Shown: positions 52,701 through 58,075 of the stretch, piece after piece
Layout: the number at the start of each line of letters is the position of its first letter
How positions within the stretch are numbered: the first letter of the stretch is position 1
Assembly (NCBI GenBank): GCA_022768375.1
Contig: JALEMG010000003.1
Location: forward strand, 1 to 58,075
From: Lentisphaeria bacterium
GTDB taxonomy: Bacteria; Verrucomicrobiota; Lentisphaeria; Victivallales; Victivallaceae
Reading direction: 5' to 3'
Length of the DNA: 58,075 nucleotides
Translations under genes and position numbers: made by a program
The notes under the pieces: generated by a model
The model's database searches: none
What the model was told of the DNA's origin: nothing
Seen by the model: the letters and a program-made list of their open reading frames with translations, nothing else

Positions 52701-53775
52701 CCTTGACCATATAACCGGTGTAATAGGGCCGTCCGAGGTCGAGCACATGAGGCGGATTGGCCGGGATCTCGCACTTCACCTCCGGGAATTTCCTGGCTTT
52801 GCGGACCTCCTGGGAATCGGCCAGTTCCGGCAGGAACGGCATGAAGCGGATCTCTTTGATCTCAATGCGGCCGGGAAACTCGTTGACCAGATCCAGCCGC
52901 AGTTTGGTCACCGTACCGCAATCCTTCCACACCTGAGGCGAGAAGTTCCGCCCCTCGAAACGCAGGGTCCGCCACTGACCGGTGACATCCAGATTCCAGT
53001 GCCGCCACACCCGCTTCTCCGAAAAATCGGTATCATCGGTGGCGTAGTAAAATTCCCCCTGATTCCGCGCCGGCAGTCCGGTGGCGCGGTAGTCCACCTC
53101 CAGCGCACCGTACTCGGAGGTGGGTATCCTGGTACTGAGGTTCATCATCCCGCTGTCTTTCGCGGTGATGTCCAGAATGAGCAGCCCGTTTTCCTGTTTC
53201 ATCGTCATGCCCGTCGGCCGATGCCACCCGGCGAACTTGTTGGCGGCATTCCACACGGTCAGCGGCGGCGGCGGCGGCAGCAGCCGAATTTCCCGGATCT
53301 CGATGCGCCCCGGAAATTCGTTGGTAAGATCGAGGCGCAGTTTGGTGATCCGTCCGCACTCCTCCACCGGTCCCCGGGGGAAGCGGCTGCCGTCAATGCG
53401 CAGCGTTTTCCACTGGCCGGACACGTCAAGATTCCACAGCCGCCACACCCGCTTCTCCGCAAAGTCGTTGGCGTTTCCGGCGTAGTAAAATTCGCCGTGG
53501 TTGCTTTTCGGCAGTCCGACCGCCCGGTAGTCCACCTCCAGCATGCCGAAATCCGCCGGAGCGACGTCGACATTCAGATTCATCATCCCGCTGTCTTTCG
53601 CGGTGATGTCCAAAACGAGCAGGCCGTTTTCCCGCTTCATGGTCATGCCCGTCGGACGGTGCCACCCGGCGAACTTGTTGGCGGCGTTCCATTTCAGTCC
53701 GGCTCCGGCGGCCCGAAGCGGGCTCCCGGCCATGCAGGTCAGGAGCAATACGGCGGATAATACAATGTTTCGCAT
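49756..53775 (-). CDS. large secreted glycosidase-like protein with two N-terminal repeat domains
   Basis: The 1339-residue protein has a signal peptide (1-25) and two ~145-residue repeat domains (about 26-170, 171-315) nearly the same as those of the 312-residue neighbour. Then comes a GH2-like galactose-binding jelly roll (about 375-500: RREFDLDRLPVKARIHIAG; LNGRHV), a TIM barrel (about 690-1010) and a Rossmann-like region (about 1080-1230) like the trimerisation domain of GH42 enzymes. Candidate catalytic Glu residues are about 787 in TSEWIQW and about 950 in PVVEDDI. It is probably a surface beta-galactosidase-like enzyme. GGGAG precedes the ATG; it follows the pseudopilin gene by 24 bp. 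Confidence 0.8.
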   Translation of the reverse strand: MRNIVLSAVLLLTCMAGSPLRAAGAGLKWNAANKFAGWHRPTGMTMKRENGLLVLDITAKDSGMMNLNVDVAPADFGMLEVDYRAVGLPKSNHGEFYYAGNANDFAEKRVWRLWNLDVSGQWKTLRIDGSRFPRGPVEECGRITKLRLDLTNEFPGRIEIREIRLLPPPPPLTVWNAANKFAGWHRPTGMTMKQENGLLILDITAKDSGMMNLSTRIPTSEYGALEVDYRATGLPARNQGEFYYATDDTDFSEKRVWRHWNLDVTGQWRTLRFEGRNFSPQVWKDCGTVTKLRLDLVNEFPGRIEIKEIRFMPFLPELADSQEVRKARKFPEVKCEIPANPPHVLDLGRPYYTGYMVKAQEDKEPDIPAGGARFAFRREFDLDRLPVKARIHIAGDDAYTCKLNGRHVSGAGAWYDPDIVDFEPGRFAVGKNVLTGIYWNHGGPGGVYFQIDLLMPDNTIRKIVSDEKVELTPTGNNKSWTYPPEDAVYRPAVLQSISPAGPWARMLPYKPLLPEGLSVTKNEFPASVESGRRYNWELAFAGVQCDPEDFVTLRLESATGLEILEKRFKVGDVRSRDGKWNIPVETPKFVSSGPMRLKLLSSRVILPETAKEFAYRNTRKKGPDYRARVRDGEVYLNGRRIMPILGHSAGRNENYQDMMFEYGGVELRGFTPRIDRPGSWWVGPGKYDFATVDARINTMLSLDENAGLIVYIPTTPGRWWARLYPDEIARYQDGKPLNDHEAKVSFASEKYREDAAAALDAFIKHMREAPYSDRIAGYVVVGGYTSEWIQWYPFDYKNLSDYSEPARKRFAEYLKQEAPDLAPGIPTVAERRACEFGYFVNPESNRRTLIYTRFMSDMIAECIEVLVKKVRQAAGEEKLIGVYYGYTMTCGNMGKLLHGSHGSLKRILDLKELDFFLCPMTYADRNLGDCGDDGMPFAAMRAAGKMPVVEDDIRTHLQGEPQPYYQTPDTWTTEQVIRRSLGRILSRNQMAEFYAGTTGTEFASMAVQNDFRTFRKAAEFIVDHDVKAQPEIAVVVSTRGFDYMADFQKNFLVWHWEYAMGTGKPIFVPHLCKAITGEAVCFQRTALSKIGAPVDYLLAEDLGRVADRPYKLWIFLNQFDTTPELDAALAKIRSRKGTCLFLYAPGVFRNDRIDFANMERLTGIKLRVKEGSGMTRVTFPAKKTPETALLRYRGMGSENFLPLLFEAVSGRPLATYPDGKIGVAVTKVGKTKSIFCGVTKLSADFLRSLAANAGVWIYSDSEDVLFASDAFLTLHAATGGKKTLQFKRPVDVADVFTGEILARKVKQFTFDVKMLETKVFYYGNDADAFVEAMKRDPAR

Positions 53776-53799
53776 GATTTTTCTCCCTTGTCTCGTGAT

Positions 53800-54579
<780 letters not shown>

Positions 54580-54603
54580 TTTTCCCATTCTCCTTTCCCG
54601 ATT

Positions 54604-56130
54604 TCAATGCTGAATGTCGTTCCGAAACTTATTGATCCAGCCCAAATGCGCATCGTGACGCCGAATGGCGTTGCCGTCACGATCCGGGGCAAAACGGGGA
54701 AAACTGGCCGATCCGTTCCGGCGGAACGGGACCGTGACGATCGTCGGATAGTCATGAAGATCGGAGGAAACCTCCAGTCCGACGTACATCATGGCATCCG
54801 GAAGATCCTGCGGCGGAGTGAGTTCGGTAACGATCTCGCTGTTGCAGAAATTCCGGGTGCCGATGAAAAAACTCCGGCAGGCGCTCTGCCAGTTCTCCGG
54901 CAGTTGCCAGCGGAATTTGATCACTCCGGTCCGGATATCGCTGTCGGAAACCATGATCCTGATTCGGCTGGACACGCCGGGAGAGAGATAGGGCTTGTCC
55001 AGATACTCCACGCCGATTTTGGCGAAAAGCAGGTCGAATTCCAACTCGTACGACGAGCGGTGCCACAGTTTTTCCGCGATCCCGCGGGAGTGGAAATCTT
55101 CATCCGGGATCACGGACCTGAGGTCGTGCAGTTCCCCGATCTCCCGCAGTCGGATCACCCGGTCGGTCAACTCGGTCACCGTCTGCGGCCAGCCGATCGG
55201 CATGGAGAACTTGTCCAGCGAATGCACGGCGATGGCATCTCCGATGGGTTCCTTCCAGTCCGCCGGAATCGCCGTCGCGCCGAGGATGATCCCCAGCAGC
55301 GCCCCCGCCGTCGCGCCGGTGCAGTCCGCGTCGTCGCCGCAGTTGACCGTGGTACAGACCGTCTTGGCGAAATCCCCTTCCCCGTAGAGCAGACCGATGA
55401 CGACGAACGCCACGTTGCCCGGGGCCTGAAACCAGCCCATATCCGCGTTGAGTTCCATCACCTCCTCGCGGACCATCTGCCACGGCTTGCCCGCGTCATA
55501 GCCGGCGATGACCAGTTCGATGCTGTCGCGCAGCCGGCACTGATCGGGAATCTTGCTCAGACCGATGCGGATGAGTTCCCGGATGTCGGAGATGCAGAAT
55601 GCCGCCGCTTCCATTGCGGAAATGAACATTTCCGCATAGATGCCGTCGGTGATGTGGTCGCAGCAGGCGTCCATCCACGCGAAGCGGATCGCTTCGTCCG
55701 GTTTCCCGGCGCAGAGGCACGCCCATATCTCCGCCCGGATCCATGCCCCGTTGCTCCGGTTGAGTCCGTCGTTGTCGCACGCCCCGGAGAGCGGAGGGAA
55801 AAAACCGCACAGGCAGTTGTAGCGGCAGTTGGAGTATTCGCCCCACGGACCGATCAGGCAGTTGAGCCACATTTCCCCGAAGTGGCGGAGCGTCAGATGT
55901 TCGACCCCGTAGAATTCCGCCATGTCGAGCCACATCAACTGCAGATCCAGATCGTCGTTCGGCAGCGGCGAACCGCCGGGGTCCCGCTCGTACCAGGTGA
56001 GATTGTTGATGCAGGTCTTGCCCTCGAAAGGACCGCCCAGCGTTCCGCCGATGTTCTTGCCGATCCAGCAGCCGAGAATCTTGTCCCGGATGATCTCTTT
56101 CGTCGGGAGTTGACAGTTGCGCACGTTCAT
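54604..56130 (-). CDS. ADP-ribosylglycohydrolase family protein
   Basis: The 508-residue protein has the all-helical ADP-ribosylglycohydrolase fold (about 10-400): ILGCWIGKNIGGTLGGPFEGK, PNDDLDLQLMW (first Asp pair, metal site) and NCGDDADCTGATAGALLG (second metal motif). Such enzymes remove ADP-ribose or cleave related bonds. An extra C-terminal beta domain (about 400-505) has no clear family. GAGGTCGTC precedes the ATG, the same ribosome site as that of the DUF4434 gene. It leads the accessory operon. Given its neighbours, its substrate may be a glycoconjugate rather than a protein; that is inference. Confidence 0.85.
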   Translation of the reverse strand: MNVRNCQLPTKEIIRDKILGCWIGKNIGGTLGGPFEGKTCINNLTWYERDPGGSPLPNDDLDLQLMWLDMAEFYGVEHLTLRHFGEMWLNCLIGPWGEYSNCRYNCLCGFFPPLSGACDNDGLNRSNGAWIRAEIWACLCAGKPDEAIRFAWMDACCDHITDGIYAEMFISAMEAAAFCISDIRELIRIGLSKIPDQCRLRDSIELVIAGYDAGKPWQMVREEVMELNADMGWFQAPGNVAFVVIGLLYGEGDFAKTVCTTVNCGDDADCTGATAGALLGIILGATAIPADWKEPIGDAIAVHSLDKFSMPIGWPQTVTELTDRVIRLREIGELHDLRSVIPDEDFHSRGIAEKLWHRSSYELEFDLLFAKIGVEYLDKPYLSPGVSSRIRIMVSDSDIRTGVIKFRWQLPENWQSACRSFFIGTRNFCNSEIVTELTPPQDLPDAMMYVGLEVSSDLHDYPTIVTVPFRRNGSASFPRFAPDRDGNAIRRHDAHLGWINKFRNDIQH

Positions 56131-56195
56131 GACGACCTCGTTGTTTCTGATTTTGCTTTTGCGCGGATCACACCGCATTTCGATGATACGCGTAA

Positions 56196-56253
56196 AATAT
56201 ACGGCAGATCGCGCGGAAAAAATTGTATTTTTTGAAAAATATCTTGTATTTTT
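56196..56253 (-). promoter_or_regulatory. AraC-type promoter of the accessory operon
   Basis: A TATATT -10 box (56196-56201) lies 66 nt upstream of the first gene and has no acceptable -35. Two direct copies of TTGTATTTTT (56223-56232, 56244-56253), 21 bp apart (two DNA turns), cover and extend beyond the -35 position. This is the usual arrangement for activation by an AraC-family dimer, and the regulator gene is divergent, 90 bp away. Confidence 0.55.
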
Positions 56254-56286
56254 CTCAGTCCGGAGATTAATTTTGCTACAAAACAT

Positions 56287-56314
56287 TTGCATTCCGGTTT
56301 TTCGGCGGTACAGT
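56287..56314 (+). promoter_or_regulatory. promoter of the AraC regulator gene
   Basis: TTGCAT (56287-56292), 16-bp spacer, TACAGT (56309-56314). Confidence 0.4.
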
Positions 56315-56339
56315 ATCATTCGGAAATCAGGAGTCCGTC

Positions 56340-57221
56340 ATGAGAATTTTTGATTTGCGTTCCCACTGTCTGTCGTCGTGGCCGCTGTCCGTATGGAAAC
56401 AGGCCTCATACCTGAGCACCGAACCGGAACACGGTCACGACTGCTATGAAATCATGATCACCCTCAAGGATGGGGGCATCTGTCTGGTGGGCGGCAGCAA
56501 TTACGCAATTCGGGCCGGTTCGCTGTTTCTCTGTACGCCGTTTGACAGCCACGCCTACACGCTGCCGTCCGGGAATCTGCTGTACAATCTGATGTTCACG
56601 CCGGACATCCTGAGCGCATCCGCGGGGAAACTGCTGAAATTGATCCCCGGCGGAGCCTATCAGATGTTCACCGGCGAGGAGGAACTCAAATCCCTGCTGA
56701 ATCTGCTGACCCGGCTGGAGCAGGAACTGATCGAACAGCGGCGGGGCTTCGAGTCGCTGACCGGGGCGATGATGGAGTTTCTGATCACCAGCATCTACCG
56801 CAAGACCAACGAACTGCCGAACTTCACCGAACTCAAGCCCAGCAACGAAGTGGAAAAACTCATCGCCTACATCCAGACCCACTACTTCGAGAAGATCACG
56901 CTTCCCGTCATGGGCCGCCTCATCCGGCGCAGTCCGGCTTACGTCGGTCAGTTGTTCCGCCGGGTGGCCGGATGCTCTTTCTCCAAGTATCTGCTGCGCT
57001 ACCGGGTCAACAAGGCATCGGAACTGCTGAAAAGTTCCCCGCTGTCCCTGACGGAAATCGCGTATCAGACCGGATTTTTCGACTCCGCGCACTTTGCGAA
57101 ATCCTTTTCGCGCATCACCGGCCAGTCGCCCCGGCACTACCGGCGGCAGTTTCTGGATCTGCTGCCGCCCGAATCTCCGGAGGAGACCGGACAAAACGAC
57201 CGCGTGGATGCGTCCCGTTAG
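56340..57221 (+). CDS. AraC-family transcriptional regulator
   Basis: The 293-residue regulator has an N-terminal cupin-like sensing domain (about 20-110; EPEHGHDCYEIMITL; AIRAGSLFLCTPFDSHAY) and two C-terminal helix-turn-helix motifs (about 190-280: LPVMGRLIRRSPAYVGQLFRR; LTEIAYQTGFFDSAHFAKSF). It probably binds a small sugar-like effector. AGGAGT precedes the ATG. It is divergent from the ADP-ribosylglycohydrolase-pseudopilin-glycosidase operon, whose promoter carries two 21-bp-spaced repeats, so it is the likely activator. Its 3' end overlaps the cation-channel gene by 4 bp. Confidence 0.9.
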   Translation: MRIFDLRSHCLSSWPLSVWKQASYLSTEPEHGHDCYEIMITLKDGGICLVGGSNYAIRAGSLFLCTPFDSHAYTLPSGNLLYNLMFTPDILSASAGKLLKLIPGGAYQMFTGEEELKSLLNLLTRLEQELIEQRRGFESLTGAMMEFLITSIYRKTNELPNFTELKPSNEVEKLIAYIQTHYFEKITLPVMGRLIRRSPAYVGQLFRRVAGCSFSKYLLRYRVNKASELLKSSPLSLTEIAYQTGFFDSAHFAKSFSRITGQSPRHYRRQFLDLLPPESPEETGQNDRVDASR

Positions 57222-57853
57222 CGCGAACGCATTTTGGCGGTGAATCGGCCGCCGACCGGCAGTTGCACGTTATACCGCATCGCCAGCATCCGAATGGAAG
57301 TCACCAGGATCGCCACACTGAAAAACCGGTACAGAAACGGGGTTTTTACATAGAACATCACGTCGTACGCCGCCCCGCCGATGAGCGCCGCGGTCGCGTA
57401 GAAGTCGCTTTTCAGCACCACCGGGATCCTGCCGGTGAGGACATCGCGGATCATGCCGCCGCCGATGGCGGTGAAAACGCCGCACAGGACGACCCCCGTG
57501 AATCCCAGTCCGCATTCCGCGCCCTTCTGCGCTCCGATGGCGGTAAAGACCCCGAGCCCGACGGCGTCGCAGATGCTGATGATGTTCCGCCCCCGGATCC
57601 AGTAACGGGCGGAGGCGAACGTGAGCAGTCCGACCGCAATGCAGATGAGAAGGTAATACTGGTGTGTCAGCGCCGCCACCGGCACGCTGCCGATGATGCA
57701 GTCACGCAACATGCCTCCGCCGACCCCGACGCAGCAAGCCAGAACCGTGACGCCGAAAATATCCAGATGCTTCCGAACCCCCTGCACGGCTCCGGTCACG
57801 GCAAAAACCGCCGTTCCGAAAAGGTCCAGCACCAGAATGATCCAGTTTTCCAT
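57218..57853 (-). CDS. TRIC/UPF0126 family membrane protein
   Basis: The 211-residue membrane protein of the trimeric intracellular cation channel family has two homologous halves of three helices each. They are marked by VGGGMLRDCIIG and IGGGMIRDVLTG; these glycine-rich kinks line the pore. Bacterial members conduct potassium or sodium, or have been linked to glycine uptake. The start at 57853 follows GGAG with 4-nt spacing. It converges with the AraC gene. Confidence 0.85.
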   Translation of the reverse strand: MENWIILVLDLFGTAVFAVTGAVQGVRKHLDIFGVTVLACCVGVGGGMLRDCIIGSVPVAALTHQYYLLICIAVGLLTFASARYWIRGRNIISICDAVGLGVFTAIGAQKGAECGLGFTGVVLCGVFTAIGGGMIRDVLTGRIPVVLKSDFYATAALIGGAAYDVMFYVKTPFLYRFFSVAILVTSIRMLAMRYNVQLPVGGRFTAKMRSR

Positions 57854-57886
57854 CTCGCTCCATTCCCTGTCCGTCTGCCACGGCAT

Positions 57887-57915
57887 AATATAATCCCGTT
57901 CCGCCCGCTTTGCAA
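57887..57915 (-). promoter_or_regulatory. promoter of the TRIC/UPF0126 gene
   Basis: TTGCAA (57910-57915), 17-bp spacer, TATATT (57887-57892). Confidence 0.8.
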
Positions 57916-57941
57916 TCTCCGCGCGATACCGCGGCGGCGAT

Positions 57942-57971
57942 AAAAAAACCGCCCGGGGGTATCCCGGACGG
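57942..57971 (-). terminator. intrinsic terminator of the gene at the right edge
   Basis: On the minus strand CCG-T-CCGGG pairs with CCCGG-G-CGG, then a seven-base T-run (forward A-run 57942-57948). Confidence 0.85.
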
Positions 57972-57994
57972 CCCTGTGTGTGTCGGATAGGAAC

Positions 57995-58075
57995 TTACTG
58001 GATTGCGATGTATCCGCCGCCGCACGCGGTACCGGCGATGGAGAGTTTGAAGTAATACGTGCCGTTCGTCCAAGC
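57995..58075 (-). CDS. C-terminal end of a protein entering from the right edge
   Basis: Twenty-six codons and a TAA are visible; the protein begins outside the window. The end reads YYFKLSIAG followed by GGGYIAIQ, a beta-strand-like, secreted-looking tail that would suit a pilin-like or other extracellular protein. A strong terminator follows its stop, which supports a real gene end here. No family can be named from this piece. Confidence 0.6.
   Translation of the reverse strand, partial: AWTNGTYYFKLSIAGTACGGGYIAIQ

Noticed and set aside
49678-53760. 1360-codon plus-strand frame
   Set aside because: It is antisense to the 1339-residue secreted protein, which has a signal peptide, ribosome site and recognisable domains. 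The plus-strand frame only mirrors its codon bias.

Overview
The window is about 60% GC, densely coded, and most likely from the Planctomycetota-Verrucomicrobiota-Lentisphaerota (PVC) superphylum, probably a Victivallis-like lentisphaerote. The evidence is a Minf_1886-type small protein, a stand-alone pseudopilin with an H-X9-DG motif, ADP-ribosylglycohydrolase and Gfo/Idh/MocA genes, sugar-active TIM barrels, and conserved unnamed genes inside housekeeping operons. Placement is by gene content only. No rRNA or tRNA gene was found. One structural RNA, the SRP RNA, was found.

Layout. 1-2.1 kb: possible end of a left-hand gene, a G-rich 8-bp tandem array, a DUF4434 gene, and an 80-bp direct repeat carrying hairpins. 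2.1-7.1 kb (minus): pyrF, der, a conserved unknown, a PHP phosphoesterase and a mannitol-dehydrogenase-like gene, behind a TTGACA-N17-TATATT promoter. 7.2-9.7 kb: PhoA-type lipoprotein phosphatase and a YibE/F membrane protein. 9.8-16 kb (minus): ffh, an unknown membrane protein, a Minf_1886 protein, an M16 peptidase and a sugar isomerase. 16.2-17.7 kb: GT2 glycosyltransferase and a C_GCAxxG_C_C redox protein. 17.9-22.3 kb (plus): zupT, then a GntR-DegT-Gfo/Idh unit. 22.3-22.7 kb: hairpin-rich spacer. 22.7-26.4 kb: solitary mraY, facing dprA and a formyltransferase-DUF2062 fusion. 26.5-31.2 kb (plus): FHA, ftsH, yggU, apgM, recX. 31.2-36.5 kb (minus): aminotransferase, isochorismatase, accD, SRP RNA, rph, dnaX. 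36.6-43 kb (minus): 5'-3' exonuclease, DUF1846-argC-GNAT, sodium:solute symporter. 43.2-48.1 kb (plus): RsmB-like, trmL, fabG, a GH36-like alpha-galactosidase.

48.2-57.2 kb is the most accessory part. An AraC regulator diverges from a tight four-gene operon: ADP-ribosylglycohydrolase, one pseudopilin, a 1339-residue secreted glycosidase-like protein, and a secreted 312-residue protein made only of the repeat domain that also opens the glycosidase. Two direct repeats 21 bp apart lie just upstream of the operon's -10 box, which has no good -35. This looks like an inducible surface carbohydrate module and is the best candidate for an undescribed system.

Regulation can be read in many places. 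A promoter of the form TTGCAA-N17-TATATT, or a close relative, precedes at least a dozen transcription units, so the housekeeping sigma factor here may favour TTGCAA/TATATT. SRP RNA and ffh both lie in this window, about 18 kb apart.
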